DNA of 64,000 nt from CAVZCC01 sp963773765 (GCA_963773765.1 CAVZCC010000006.1:186001-250000), one strand, 5' to 3'; positions 48,750 through 57,902 are shown, counted from the first letter of the stretch. Numbers and translations: made by a program. Notes: a model not told the origin generated them from the sequence alone.

Positions 48750-50396
48750 ATGAGGAAGCCTTCGGTGCCTCGTCGTGTTCGTGCATGGACCGGCGCTGCA
48801 ACCATCACGGCGATGGCGATCGTCGTCGCCGCGTGTGGACCACCGCCGCCACCGCCGCCACCGCCCACCGGGTCGACCGATACGGTCACGGTGGCCGGGC
48901 AGACGGTGGTGGTCTCGGTGGAGGATGGCCTGACCGTCGATGTCGAACCGGTCTCCGGAGCGCCGGGCGCACCCGACGGACTGGCCTTCCCGGCCGGCGC
49001 GTTCGCCGTGGTCGTCGAAGGTGTCGAGCCCGGCGCGGTCGTGCCCGTGACGATGGCGCTCTCGTCGCCGGTCGACGTGGTCAGGAAGCTCATCGACGGC
49101 GTCTGGGACGTGTTCCGCTTCGACGGGCTGACCGGCTCGACGCTGTCAGCGGACGGTCGGACGGTGAGCCTGTGGCTTCGGGACGGCGGTCGGGGCGACC
49201 TCGACGGGAGTGCCGATGGGCGGATCGAGGATCCGATCGCTCCTGCCGTCGCGACGTCGCTGACCATCACCACCAACGAGGTTCCGCTCGTGAGCGATGG
49301 CGAGCCCTACTCCGTTCAACTGGAGGCCGCGGGTGCGGCCGGACCAGTGACCTGGTCCCTGGTCGGCGGGACCCTGCGGGACGGGCTGTCGTTGAGCTCC
49401 GATGGGCTGCTGTCGGGGACCACGCAGCCCAGCCTCTCGTCGCCGTTCATCCAGGTCCAGGCCGACGATGGCGCCTCCGCCACGACCAAGTTGTTGCCCC
49501 AGGTCTCGATCGGCACCCCGGTGCCGGTGACCACGACCGGTGCCCCGCTGCCCGATGGCACCCGGATCTTCGCGGCCGGGATCTCGGTCAACGCAGGGTT
49601 CGGCGGGGGTCGCGGTCTGGGATTCCTCGAGGCTGACGGGACCTACACGCCGATGCCGGCGATCTCCATGACGACGCTCTCGGTGTTGGGCATCTCGCTG
49701 GTCAGCCCCGACGGACGGTGGGCGGTCGACCCGTTCGGTGGCGGACTGCGCGACGCCGAGACGGGAGTGCCGGTCGTGACCGCTGATCCGTTCACCGCCG
49801 ATGCGTTCGCCCGGTTCTCTCCTGATGGGACCAAGCTCGCCGTGCCCTCGTCGGCTGGCTACCAGGTCTTCGACACGACGACCTGGTCGGTCGTGCGGAC
49901 GGCCCCGCTGGCCCCGGGCTCGGGCGGCGGGGTGGTCTGGTCGGGGGACTCGACCGAGTTCGCACCGAGCAGCGTCCTCTTCGAGCAGGGCGGGGTGACC
50001 ATCGGCATCCGTTCGGCGACCGATGCGCAGATGGATCGCTCGTTCACGATCGCCGGTCGGTCGTGCAACCAGGTCACGGGGTGGTCGACCACCGGTCGCC
50101 TGCTCCTGGGCTGCGGGTCCGACGTGGTGAGCGCCTCGGCGGCCGACGGCGGCGACCTCCGCGTCGTGGGGTCGAGCACGTGCGCCCTCGGGTTCCCCTG
50201 CCGGTCGACGGTGACCCTGGGAGGGGGCACGCCCTTCTCGCCCTCGGGCAGCCACCTGACGCTCCTCGAGATCGAGACCGCCGGCAACGGTGCGAACGTC
50301 GGTCGGACCGTCATCGTTCCCGACATCGACGGTGCCCCGCCCGTGCCACTGAGCGAGTGGTCCCCGACGCCGCCCGCTCCCATCTCCTGGAGGTGA
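48750..50396 (+). CDS. Secreted lipoprotein with Ig-like and repeat-propeller-like parts
   Basis: 548 residues. Lipobox VVAAC with the cysteine at about 29, then nine prolines. About 40-165 resembles the choice-of-anchor U domain, with the marker GGRGDLDGSADGRIEDPIAPA quoted here only as GGRGDLDGSADGRIEDP. About 170-240 is a putative Ig domain (SVQLEAAGAAGPVTWSLVGG). The rest has WD40-like strands (LVSPDGRWAVDPFGG, RFSPDGTKLAV). It should be anchored to the membrane and face outward. A GGAGGG site precedes the ATG. Function unknown; possibly sensing or adhesion. Confidence 0.75.
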   Translation: MRKPSVPRRVRAWTGAATITAMAIVVAACGPPPPPPPPPTGSTDTVTVAGQTVVVSVEDGLTVDVEPVSGAPGAPDGLAFPAGAFAVVVEGVEPGAVVPVTMALSSPVDVVRKLIDGVWDVFRFDGLTGSTLSADGRTVSLWLRDGGRGDLDGSADGRIEDPIAPAVATSLTITTNEVPLVSDGEPYSVQLEAAGAAGPVTWSLVGGTLRDGLSLSSDGLLSGTTQPSLSSPFIQVQADDGASATTKLLPQVSIGTPVPVTTTGAPLPDGTRIFAAGISVNAGFGGGRGLGFLEADGTYTPMPAISMTTLSVLGISLVSPDGRWAVDPFGGGLRDAETGVPVVTADPFTADAFARFSPDGTKLAVPSSAGYQVFDTTTWSVVRTAPLAPGSGGGVVWSGDSTEFAPSSVLFEQGGVTIGIRSATDAQMDRSFTIAGRSCNQVTGWSTTGRLLLGCGSDVVSASAADGGDLRVVGSSTCALGFPCRSTVTLGGGTPFSPSGSHLTLLEIETAGNGANVGRTVIVPDIDGAPPVPLSEWSPTPPAPISWR

Positions 50397-50431
50397 CCAG
50401 CAGGTTCGGGCGGGGTCGTGGGGCCCGGCTA

Positions 50432-50451
50432 ACCTGACGCACGTGTCAGGT
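50432..50451. promoter_or_regulatory. Palindromic operator, site 5 (ACCTGAC-N6-GTCAGGT)
   Basis: Perfect arms ACCTGAC and GTCAGGT around GCACGT, 32 bp before the GTG of the first FadE gene. Same half-sites and spacing as site 2 and site 6. Confidence 0.8.
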
Positions 50452-50483
50452 CCGGGTGCGGTGCGAGTCGTGGTGGTGCGGCC

Positions 50484-51653
50484 GTGAAGCTGCAGTGGGG
50501 TCCGGAGGAGGACGCGTTCCGGGCCGAACTGGTGACGTTCCTGGACGCCAACGTCCCGACCGAGATCGCTCAGGGCCGGGACTGGATCGGCGAGGAGACG
50601 GGCACCATCCCGCAGTGGGCCCGGGACTGGCAGGCCCTGCTGTTCGACTCGGGCTGGATGATCCCGGCCTACCCGCCGGAGCTGGGCGGCCGGAACGCCA
50701 CCCCGCTGCAGACGCTGGTGTACCAGGAGGAGCTGTCGTCCCGGGGTGTGCCCCGGTCGGTCCACTTCGGCGGCTACGCCATCGTCGGGCCGTCGTTGCT
50801 GGAGTTCGGCAACGAGGACCAGCGGGCCCTCGCCCCCGCCGCCATCCGGGGCGACACGGTGTGGTGCGTCGGCATGAGCGAGCCGGACGCCGGCTCGGAC
50901 CTGGCCGCCCTGTCCACCCGGGCCGAGGTCGACGGCGACTCCTTCGTGGTGTCCGGCCAGAAGGTGTGGACCAGCTACGCCATGGCGGCCCAGTCCTGCT
51001 TCCTGTACGTCCGCACCGACCCGACCGCGGCCAGGCACAAGGGCATCTCGGTCCTCATCGTGGACATGGACACCCCGGGGATCGAGGTCCGGCCGCTCCG
51101 CCACCTCTCCGGCGCGGCCGAGTTCGCCGAGGTGTTCCTCCACGAGGTCGTCGTGCCCCGGGCCAACCTGGTGGGCGAGCTGAACAACGGCTGGCGCATC
51201 ACCATGGGCTCGCTCGCCCACGAGCGCGGCGGCCTCTGGGTCGAGGGTGTGGCCGGGTCCCAGCGGGCCCTCGACGGGCTGGTCCTCATCGCCCGTGACC
51301 GCGGCCTGGACCGTGACCCGGTCGTCCGCCGCACCCTGGGCACGCTGCAGGAGGAGGTCCGGTCGCTCCGGGCGCTCGGCTACAAGGGCTTCGCGTCCTT
51401 CGCCCAGGGCTCCTCGGCCCCCGAGCACTCGTTCATGAAGCTGGCCACGTCCGAGCTGCGCCAGCGCCTGTACGAGTTGGGCATGGACCTCCAGGGCGCG
51501 TACGCCACCGTGCTGGACCCGGAGCTGGCCGCAGACGGTGCCCGGTGGCAGAAGTCCTGGCAGACGTCGCTGGCGGCCACCATCGGCGGCGGCACGTCCG
51601 AGATCCAGCGCAACGTGGTCGCCACCCGGGTGCTGGGACTGCCCCGTGGTTGA
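50484..51653 (+). CDS. Acyl-CoA dehydrogenase, subunit-like A (FadE pair)
   Basis: 389 residues. FAD-site landmarks are MSEPDAGSDLAALSTRAEVDGD and VSGQKVWTSYA; the end reads SLAATIGGGTSEIQRNVVATRVLGLPRG, the standard FadE C-terminus. It oxidises acyl-CoA. The next gene is another acyl-CoA dehydrogenase overlapping by eight bases, as in heterotetrameric enzymes of steroid side-chain oxidation (FadE28/FadE29). The GTG start and operator site 5 upstream tie it to the shared regulon. Confidence 0.92.
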   Translation: MKLQWGPEEDAFRAELVTFLDANVPTEIAQGRDWIGEETGTIPQWARDWQALLFDSGWMIPAYPPELGGRNATPLQTLVYQEELSSRGVPRSVHFGGYAIVGPSLLEFGNEDQRALAPAAIRGDTVWCVGMSEPDAGSDLAALSTRAEVDGDSFVVSGQKVWTSYAMAAQSCFLYVRTDPTAARHKGISVLIVDMDTPGIEVRPLRHLSGAAEFAEVFLHEVVVPRANLVGELNNGWRITMGSLAHERGGLWVEGVAGSQRALDGLVLIARDRGLDRDPVVRRTLGTLQEEVRSLRALGYKGFASFAQGSSAPEHSFMKLATSELRQRLYELGMDLQGAYATVLDPELAADGARWQKSWQTSLAATIGGGTSEIQRNVVATRVLGLPRG

Positions 51654-52677
51654 CTTCGTCCTCTCCGACGAACAGGAGCTCCTCCGGGACACCGCCCGGG
51701 CCCTGTTCACCAAGGAGTGCCCGTCGTCGCTGGTGCGGGCCGCCTTCTACGACGTCACCGACGACGGGCCGCAGGCGGCCCGGGCCCTGTACGACACGCA
51801 CCTGCGGGACTGGGCCGCGCTGGGTGACGGCCCCCTGGTGGACCTGTGCCTGTTCCAGGAGGAGTCCGGCGCCGCGGTGGCCCCCGGCCCGCTGTGGACC
51901 TCCGCGTCGTTCGCCCTGCCGTTGCTCCGCGCCGCCGGTCACCCCGAGGCGGACCGGGTCGCCGCTGGTGAGCTCACCGCGACGGTGGCCATGGCCGGCC
52001 CCGACGGCGAATGGGAGGTGGGCGACCACGACGAGTGCTGGTTCGTCCCGCACGCGGAGGAGGTCGACAGGGTCGTGTTCGTGCTCCCGGGCCCGTCGGT
52101 CCTGGTGGCCCCGGCGGATCACGTCGTGGCCCACCGGATCGAGGCCATGGACCGTGTCCGCGGGCTGTTCCACCTGGCCGTCCCCCTCGACCGGACCGGC
52201 GCCGCCGCCATCACCGACGGCCAGCTCGCCGACGCCGTGCAGCGGGCCACGGTGGCGTTGTCGGCGGAGATGGTCGGGGCGGGCCGGTGGCTGCAGGACA
52301 CCACGGTCGACTACGTCAAGGAGCGCGTGCAGTTCGGCCGGCCCGTCGGCTCGTTCCAGGGGCTGCAGTGGAAGCTGGTCGACGCCGCGCTGGTCCAGGA
52401 GCGCGCCACCGCCGCGGTGTACTACGCCGCGATGTGCATCGACGCGGACGATCCTGACCGGACCTCCGCGGTGCACGTGGCCAAGGCCGCGGCCGGACGG
52501 GCCGCCCGGGGGTGGTCCCGGACCGGTCTCCAGGCCCACGGTGGCGTCGGCTACACGTGGGAGCACGACCTGCACCTGCGGCTCCGCCGGGCCTACGGGT
52601 CGGACCACCTGCTGGGCGACACCGACCACCACCACGACCGACTGGCCGACCTGATGTTCAGAACAAGGGAGAGTTGA
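51646..52677 (+). CDS. Acyl-CoA dehydrogenase, subunit-like B (FadE pair)
   Basis: 343 residues, shorter and more divergent than the first. The N-terminal VVDFVLSDEQELLRDTARALF and the YVKERVQFGRPVGSFQGLQWKLVD block are clear, but the FAD-binding loop (normally TEPxAGSD) is absent: the central part reads FVPHAEEVDRVVFVLPG. This fits the non-catalytic or auxiliary half of a paired enzyme. It overlaps the first gene by eight bases and the SDR follows after 3 bp, so the three genes form one operon. Confidence 0.88.
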   Translation: MVDFVLSDEQELLRDTARALFTKECPSSLVRAAFYDVTDDGPQAARALYDTHLRDWAALGDGPLVDLCLFQEESGAAVAPGPLWTSASFALPLLRAAGHPEADRVAAGELTATVAMAGPDGEWEVGDHDECWFVPHAEEVDRVVFVLPGPSVLVAPADHVVAHRIEAMDRVRGLFHLAVPLDRTGAAAITDGQLADAVQRATVALSAEMVGAGRWLQDTTVDYVKERVQFGRPVGSFQGLQWKLVDAALVQERATAAVYYAAMCIDADDPDRTSAVHVAKAAAGRAARGWSRTGLQAHGGVGYTWEHDLHLRLRRAYGSDHLLGDTDHHHDRLADLMFRTRES

Positions 52678-52680
52678 CCC

Positions 52681-53604
52681 ATGACCGACGTGACCTTTGA
52701 CGGCGGCGCCGACGGGGCGGGCCGTGTGGCCATCGTGACCGGTGCCGGAGGCGGGCTGGGCCGGGCCCATGCCCTGCTGCTGGCGGAGCGCGGGGCCCGG
52801 GTGGTGGTCAACGACCTGGGGGGCACCAAGGCCGGTGAGGGCGCGGACGCCACCGCGGCGGAGAAGGTGGTGGCCGAGATCACCGCCGCCGGTGGCCAGG
52901 CCGTGGCCAACCACGACAGCGTCAGCACACCGGAGGGGGGCGAGGCGATCGTCCGGACCGCGCTCGACGCCTTCGGAACGGTGGACGTGGTGGTCAACAA
53001 CGCGGGGTTCCTGCGGGACCAGTCCTTCGGCAAGATGACGACGGACAACATCGACGACATCATCGACGTGCACCTCAAGGGCGCGTTCTACGTGAGCCGG
53101 CCCGCCTTCGCCCACATGAAGGAGCAGGGCTACGGCCGGTTCGTGCACACCACGTCGGCCGCGGGGCTGTTCGGCAACTTCGGCCAGGCCAACTACGCCG
53201 GGGCGAAGATGGGGCTGGTCGGCCTGTCCAGCGTGATCGCCATCGAGGGGGCCAAGGCCAACATCCGCTCCAACGTGATCGCACCGCTGGCCAAGACACG
53301 CCTGACCGAGGAGCTCATGGGGCCGATGGCCGACGTGCTGCAACCCGAGCAGGTCAGCGGGCTGGTGGCCTACCTGTGCTCCGAGGGCTGCGAGCCCACC
53401 CACGAGGTCTTCAGCGTGGGCGGTGGCCGCATCGCCCGGGTGTTCGTGGGGCTGGGCCCGGGGTGGGTGGCCGGCAAGGGCGTGGCGCCCACACCGGAGG
53501 AGGTGGTGGCCAACCTGGAGGCCATCCGTGCCACCGACCCCTACACCGTGCCGGGCCAGGCCACCGACGAGATGGTCGCCCTGGCGCCGCTGTTCCAGGA
53601 CTGA
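52681..53604 (+). CDS. SDR dehydrogenase, 3-hydroxyacyl-CoA (MFE-2/Hsd4B-like)
   Basis: 307 residues. TGAGGGLGRAHALLLAERG, NDLGGTKAGEG, NNAGFLRDQSFGKM and NYAGAKMGLVGL (catalytic Tyr and Lys) are the dehydrogenase landmarks of peroxisomal MFE-2-like proteins, in a length that ends before a hydratase domain. It resembles the SDR at 39942 and is probably its paralogue. It should oxidise 3-hydroxyacyl-CoA made by a hydratase. Ribosome binding site GGGAGAG precedes the ATG. It ends at a hairpin before a convergent hydrolase. Confidence 0.92.
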   Translation: MTDVTFDGGADGAGRVAIVTGAGGGLGRAHALLLAERGARVVVNDLGGTKAGEGADATAAEKVVAEITAAGGQAVANHDSVSTPEGGEAIVRTALDAFGTVDVVVNNAGFLRDQSFGKMTTDNIDDIIDVHLKGAFYVSRPAFAHMKEQGYGRFVHTTSAAGLFGNFGQANYAGAKMGLVGLSSVIAIEGAKANIRSNVIAPLAKTRLTEELMGPMADVLQPEQVSGLVAYLCSEGCEPTHEVFSVGGGRIARVFVGLGPGWVAGKGVAPTPEEVVANLEAIRATDPYTVPGQATDEMVALAPLFQD

Positions 53605-53642
53605 CCGGCGACACCGGGACCGGGGTCCGTGGGGCCGGTCAG
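53601..53642. terminator. Hairpin between convergent genes
   Basis: CTGACCGG (53601) and CCGGTCAG (53635) form an 8-bp outer stem that includes both stop codons; GGAC/GTCC pairs inside the loop. It separates the SDR from the convergent hydrolase. Confidence 0.45.
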
Positions 53643-54424
53643 TCCGCCCGGCGGCAGTGGTCCACGACCAGGTCGCCGACCAGGTCCCACTCCCGGGCGG
53701 TGGGCAGGTGTCCCATGCCGTCGAGCACCCGCAGGTCGGACCCGTCGATCCCGTGGTGCAGGGACACGGCGTGGGCCACGGGCAGGACACGGTCGGCCGT
53801 CCCGTGGATCACCAGCGCTGGCCCGCCGATGTCCCCGAGGCGTCCGGGTTCCGGCCATCCCCCACGGAAGGCCGCCTCCTGGTGGCGCTGCACCGCGGCC
53901 CGTCGGGCGGGCGCCCGTCGGGCCGCCCGCGCCACCTCCTGCTCCACCCAGGCCCGGTCGTCAGCGTCGGGAGCGCCCATGGCCCGCAGCGTCGCGTCGA
54001 CCGGGTCGACGACGGGGTCGGCGAAGAAGTCGTCCCCGAACCCTGCATCCGGGTCCGGGCTCATGGCCGACAGGTACACCTGGGACAGGATCCGCGACGG
54101 CCGCCGGGACGCCAGGTCGACCAGCAGCATCCCGCCCATGGAGATCCCCATGGCGTGGGCGTTCCCGACGCCGGCCGCGTCGAGGACGGCGACCACGTCG
54201 TCGGCCATCGTGGACAGGGTGTCGGTGTCGCCGCCGTCGTCCGACCGCCCGGTGTTCCGGGGATCGAAGCGGAGCACGCTGAACCCGGCACCGACCAGTC
54301 GGTCGCTGAACACCACGGGGTAGAGGTCGCTGGAGTCGCCGCGCCCGGGGATCAGGACGACCGACGGCCCAGCACCCACCAGCTCCCACCACAGGGTGAC
54401 GCCATCGGTGGACCGGTCCGTCAT
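53639..54424 (-). CDS. Alpha/beta hydrolase
   Basis: 261 residues. The nucleophile elbow is GISMGG, the oxyanion region is LIPGRGDSSDLYPVVF, the acid is in GTADRVLP and the histidine is in LDGMGHLPTA. Such enzymes hydrolyse esters, lactones or C-C bonds in meta-cleavage-type products. It lies at the end of the minus-strand run from the diiron gene, 43 bp from the next hydrolase; it may be in the same transcript. Substrate unknown. ATG at 54424. Confidence 0.88.
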   Translation of the reverse strand: MTDRSTDGVTLWWELVGAGPSVVLIPGRGDSSDLYPVVFSDRLVGAGFSVLRFDPRNTGRSDDGGDTDTLSTMADDVVAVLDAAGVGNAHAMGISMGGMLLVDLASRRPSRILSQVYLSAMSPDPDAGFGDDFFADPVVDPVDATLRAMGAPDADDRAWVEQEVARAARRAPARRAAVQRHQEAAFRGGWPEPGRLGDIGGPALVIHGTADRVLPVAHAVSLHHGIDGSDLRVLDGMGHLPTAREWDLVGDLVVDHCRRAD

Positions 54425-54467
54425 CACGACCACCTGTGTATCCCGGATCGGGAGTGCCGGGCGAGCG

Positions 54468-55547
54468 TCAGCGGAGCGCCTGCTCCAGGAAGCCCCCGAC
54501 CCGCCGGGTCCACTCGTCACCGTCGGCGCGGTAGCCGCCGGTGTGCCCGCTGCCGTCGACCACCCAGACGGTGACGTTGCCGGGCGCGGCGGAGCGGATG
54601 TGCTCCGCGGCCAGGACCTCGTCCTCGACGGTCCCCGCCGCGATCAGCAACGCGGGCCGGGGGGCCATGTCACGGGCGGCGTCGGCCAGCGGTGTCGGCG
54701 GCCCGGTGCCGGTCAGCAGGTCCGTGACGCCGTACATCACGTGGTCGAGCGCCACCTGCAGCCGACCGGCCAGCCCGTACTCGTCGGCCAGCCAGCCCTT
54801 GTCGTCCACGCCCCGGGCCGTGGCCCCTTCGGCCACGACGGCCCGGATCCGCTCGTCGGCCGGTGCCGCGCCCAGGACCTGCTCGCCGCCCATGGACAGG
54901 CCGACCGCGCCGATCCGGTCGGGGTCCACGCCCTCCTGGTCCACCAGCGCGTCCACCGCGCCCCGGACGTCCAGGTCGCCGTACCACCCCAGGTCCATGG
55001 CCCGGCCGTCGCTGGCGCCGTGGCCCCGGGGGTCGATCACCAGCACGCCCAGGCCGGACTCCCACAGGGCCAGCGCCTGGTCCCGCGCCGCCGACCGGGT
55101 GGACCCGGCGCCGGGAACCACCACCACCGCGGCTCCCGTCCGCGTCGGGAGGTAGGTGCCGGACAGCGTGACGCCGTCCGGGGTGGGGAACGACAGCTCA
55201 CGGGCCGGCCCGCCGCCCGGTGCGGCCCACCCCTGGTCGGGGTCCGGGGGGACGTGGGTGGCCGCCACCGGGATGCCGATGACGTAGAGCCCGACGAGGG
55301 TGAGGACGACGACCCCCAGCACCGCCGGGACCCGGCGCCATCCCCGGAAGGACCGCACCAGGTCGACCGCCCCGGCCACCAGCATCGCCAGACCGGAGAG
55401 GGCGGCGAGCGCGGCGCCGACCGAGGCCACGCCGACGCCGGTGTCGACCGCCCACGGCAGCGCGACGGCAAGGCCCACCGCCGCGCCCAGGATCCCGACG
55501 AGCACCAGGCCCGTCGCCCGTCCCCGGCGGGCGGCGGTCGGGCTCAA
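54468..55547 (-). CDS. Membrane-anchored alpha/beta hydrolase
   Basis: 359 residues. The N-terminus holds three or four hydrophobic segments (LVLVGILGAAVGLAVALPW, VASVGAALAALSGLAMLVAGAV, VLGVVVLTLVGLYVIGIPV). The C-terminal 230 residues are a hydrolase: VVVVPGAGSTRSAARDQAL, DPRGHGASDG, GLSMGGEQVLG and DGSGHTGGY. It would act at the outer face of the membrane. The start I choose is a TTG overlapping the stop of the ferredoxin gene (TTGA); the first downstream GTG starts inside the first helix. In the diiron operon. Confidence 0.78.
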   Translation of the reverse strand: MSPTAARRGRATGLVLVGILGAAVGLAVALPWAVDTGVGVASVGAALAALSGLAMLVAGAVDLVRSFRGWRRVPAVLGVVVLTLVGLYVIGIPVAATHVPPDPDQGWAAPGGGPARELSFPTPDGVTLSGTYLPTRTGAAVVVVPGAGSTRSAARDQALALWESGLGVLVIDPRGHGASDGRAMDLGWYGDLDVRGAVDALVDQEGVDPDRIGAVGLSMGGEQVLGAAPADERIRAVVAEGATARGVDDKGWLADEYGLAGRLQVALDHVMYGVTDLLTGTGPPTPLADAARDMAPRPALLIAAGTVEDEVLAAEHIRSAAPGNVTVWVVDGSGHTGGYRADGDEWTRRVGGFLEQALR

Positions 55548-55948
55548 CGCAGCTGCACCGGCACGGGCTGGTCGTGGAGGTGGTTGTCCTTGGGGCAGTG
55601 CACCTTCATGCCCCACGAGCACCGGGGGCAGGCCCACGCCTCCTGGCCCCGGTGCCACAGGGTGGTCCCGCACTCGGGACAGGTCTCCTGCCACACCGAG
55701 CACTCCACGTCGGCCAGGCGGGACGACGAGAGCGGGCAGCCCCGCCCACTGCACACCGGCCAGGTGGCGTCGGCCACGATGGCGGTCTCCGGGCACTTGT
55801 CCACGCACCTGCCGCAGTCGTCACAGGTGAACGGGTCGATCTCGAACAGCCCGAGGAACGTGTCGGTCTTGGTCAGGGCGCCCGTCGGACAGGAGTAGTC
55901 ACACGCCCCGCACCCGATGCAGACGTCGGAGAGGACCTTCAGGCTCAT
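55544..55948 (-). CDS. 2[4Fe-4S] ferredoxin with zinc-ribbon tail
   Basis: 134 residues. Two complete 4Fe-4S motifs, CIGCGACDYSCP (about 10-21) and CDDCGRCVDKCP (about 42-53), are followed by cysteine pairs at CSGRGC, CPECG and CPRC that look like zinc or extra metal ribbons. It is likely an electron carrier for an oxygenase. The position in an operon with a diiron oxygenase-like and an SCP2-like protein makes electron delivery to that oxygenase plausible. Confidence 0.88.
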   Translation of the reverse strand: MSLKVLSDVCIGCGACDYSCPTGALTKTDTFLGLFEIDPFTCDDCGRCVDKCPETAIVADATWPVCSGRGCPLSSSRLADVECSVWQETCPECGTTLWHRGQEAWACPRCSWGMKVHCPKDNHLHDQPVPVQLR

Positions 55949-55958
55949 GCGGCCGGCC

Positions 55959-56183
55959 TCAGCCCGCCGGCGCGGTGACGGGGTCCTGCGGGTGGAAGTC
56001 CCGCAGCTCTCCCATGCAGTCCCAGTGGACCCAGGGCGACACGTCGACGCGCTTCGACGCCGTGCGGAGCTCGTAGGCCTCCCCGTTCCACTCCCAGAAC
56101 CCGTAGGGGGCGTCGAGGGCCCGGGTGATGGGCTGGTTGCAGTGCGGGCAGGTCGGTGCGGCTGTCCGGTCCGGTGCGGTCAT
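55959..56183 (-). CDS. Small zinc-binding-like protein
   Basis: 74 residues. CPHCNQPI near residue 13 and a single HWDCMGEL later give C-x2-C plus other possible ligands. FWEWNGEAYELRTASKRVDVSPWVHW is highly aromatic. I cannot name the family. A GAGAGGGG site precedes the ATG at 56183. It sits between the ferredoxin and SCP2-like genes with 10 to 15 bp gaps, so it belongs to the operon. Confidence 0.65.
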   Translation of the reverse strand: MTAPDRTAAPTCPHCNQPITRALDAPYGFWEWNGEAYELRTASKRVDVSPWVHWDCMGELRDFHPQDPVTAPAG

Positions 56184-56197
56184 GGTGCTGTCCCCTC

Positions 56198-56644
56198 TCA
56201 GCTCGCGGTCGCAGCCCGGTCCAGCCGGGCGGCGCCGTCGAGGAATTCCTGCAGTGTCTGGTTGAAGCGGGAGAACTTGTCGGTCCCCATCGGGTCGTTG
56301 CCGGCCACGACGACCTTGTCGCCCATCAGGGCGAGGCTGTTGATGGTCCACAGGCCGGTGGCCGAGCCGTTGGTGGTGATGTCGTCGAACATGGCCTGCC
56401 AGGCCTCCAGGTCACCCTCCAGGCGGAAGTCCGACAGGGGGGCCTCGGCCTCGTCCACCTCGGTGACGTCCTCGCAGGCCAGCTCCGCGAAGTGGAGCCG
56501 GACCCGGAAGTCGCCGTCGGGGCGGCGCATGACCAGCACCGGGTCCATGTCGGCCTCGCCGTACAGCCGGTAGCGCTCGGGGCTGGCGTTCATCTCCGTG
56601 GCCAGCGCCTCGAAGAACGCAACGGAATCGATCGGATCGCTCAT
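56198..56644 (-). CDS. SCP2-like (sterol carrier) domain protein
   Basis: 148 residues. SCP2 fold pattern: MDPVLVMRRPDGDFRVRLHFAELACEDV, DFRLEGDLEAWQAMFDDIT and VVVAGNDPMGTDKFSRFNQTLQEFL, with the helical start FFEALATEMNASPERYRLYGEAD. SCP2 proteins bind lipids or acyl-CoA and help present them to enzymes. It lies 14 bp from the diiron-like gene, and I infer that it carries or presents the substrate to that enzyme. No thiolase is fused to it. Confidence 0.78.
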   Translation of the reverse strand: MSDPIDSVAFFEALATEMNASPERYRLYGEADMDPVLVMRRPDGDFRVRLHFAELACEDVTEVDEAEAPLSDFRLEGDLEAWQAMFDDITTNGSATGLWTINSLALMGDKVVVAGNDPMGTDKFSRFNQTLQEFLDGAARLDRAATAS

Positions 56645-56658
56645 GGTCCGTCCCTCCC

Positions 56659-57770
56659 TCAGGCCGCGGCGGAGCGGATGGTGGCGGGGTCGATGCCCAG
56701 CAGGTCGAGCGGGATCTTGGTCCGCTCCAGCCTGCTGACCCCGGCCCGTTCGCAGCGGGCCAGGTACGACGTGAACTGCTTCTTGTTCAGCTCCAGCGCC
56801 AGCGGGAAGCCCTTGGTCTCCACCTCGTCGGTGCCGCCGGCCAGCAGCACCGCCAGCGCGGTGGAGATGTCCGGTGCGGTGGCGAAGTCGGTGAGCACGG
56901 TCTCGCCGTGGTCGAGCGCCTCGTGGATCTCCTCGGCCACATCCGGGTCGTGCTCCACCGCGTAGCGCAGGTGCATCGTGCCGTAGGCGACGTGGCGGGC
57001 CTCGTCCTGCATGCACATGCGGAAGATCCGCTTCTCCACGTCGGTGGGGGCGATGAGCTCGCCCATCCGGAAGATGTCCAGCACCAGGCCCTCGCCCAGG
57101 AGGTGCATCAGCGCGGTGGCCTGGGTGTAGGTCTTGGCCTCGATGATCGTGCGCAGCAGGCTGGTCGGCCCGGAGCGGGACAGCAGCAGCCCGCCGCCGT
57201 TGGCCAGGGCCCGCTTGCGGAACACCTCGGCGTGGCGGGCCTCGTCCGTTGATCTGGGTGCAGAGGAACATCTTCGCTTCGATGAAGTCGTGGTTCATCC
57301 GCCACATCCACTTGGCCGGCAGGTCCGCGGCGATCATCTCGACCTCGCACAGCACCGTGCACAGCTGGCACATGGCGTGCTCGAGGTCCGACGGCAGCTC
57401 CTGGAGCTCGCCCCAGGGGATGTCCCGGGTGGCCGACCACTGCCGGGCGACCGCCTCCTCGTACAGCTCGATCACGTTGTCGGACCAGACGTCGGTCTTG
57501 TCGTTCAGGATGTAGCCCATGTCCGGCGTGTCGGTGTCCACGTCGCAGCCCCGGGGCGCCATCGAGCGGTGCCGGGGGTGCTCGGGCACATCGCGCGTAG
57601 GTGCCGGTGGCGATGTCCATCAGGGTCAGGCCGCGGGGACTGGGCTTGGGCTGCACGCCCCACTCGCTCTGCGCCCCGCGGAGCCAGGCCCAGTCGAGCG
57701 GTGCCCCCATGGGCGACTCGTCGGGCAGCCCCGGGTAGGCGACTGCGTCGGTGCTGGCGGTCTCGGTCAT
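56659..57770 (-). CDS. Ferritin-like diiron protein (R2-like oxygenase), two frameshifts
   Basis: About 370 residues when corrected. Ligand motifs are CEVEMIAADL, then DEARHAEVF and later MQDEARHVAYG, typical of R2-like diiron carboxylate proteins. The first part (MTETASTDAV to IATGTYAR) is joined to PEHPRHRSMAPRG by a one-base change near 57587, and QIN to DEARHAEV by one extra base near 57247. It probably uses oxygen with electrons from the operon's ferredoxin. ATG at 57770 has a strong GGGGGAGG site. It is divergent from the MaoC gene with operator site 6 between. Confidence 0.8.
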
Positions 57771-57902
57771 CACGACCTCCCCCTGTGAGCCGTCGACCCC
57801 GTTGCCGACGTATGTGAGGGTTACATTGCGACCGATATCGTCTCATCGTCAATGGTTGTGTCGTGTGACATCTGACGCTTGCGCCCGGCGGTCCGGGGCG
57901 AT

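Noticed and set aside
49146..51713. An 855-codon open frame on the minus strand
   Set aside because: Antisense to the lipoprotein and FadE genes; Arg/Pro/Gly-rich with no domain.
57840..57870. A sigma70-type promoter (TTGACG near 57852 on the minus strand) for the diiron operon
   Set aside because: The -35-like hexamer is good, but no convincing -10 hexamer lies 16-18 bp downstream.
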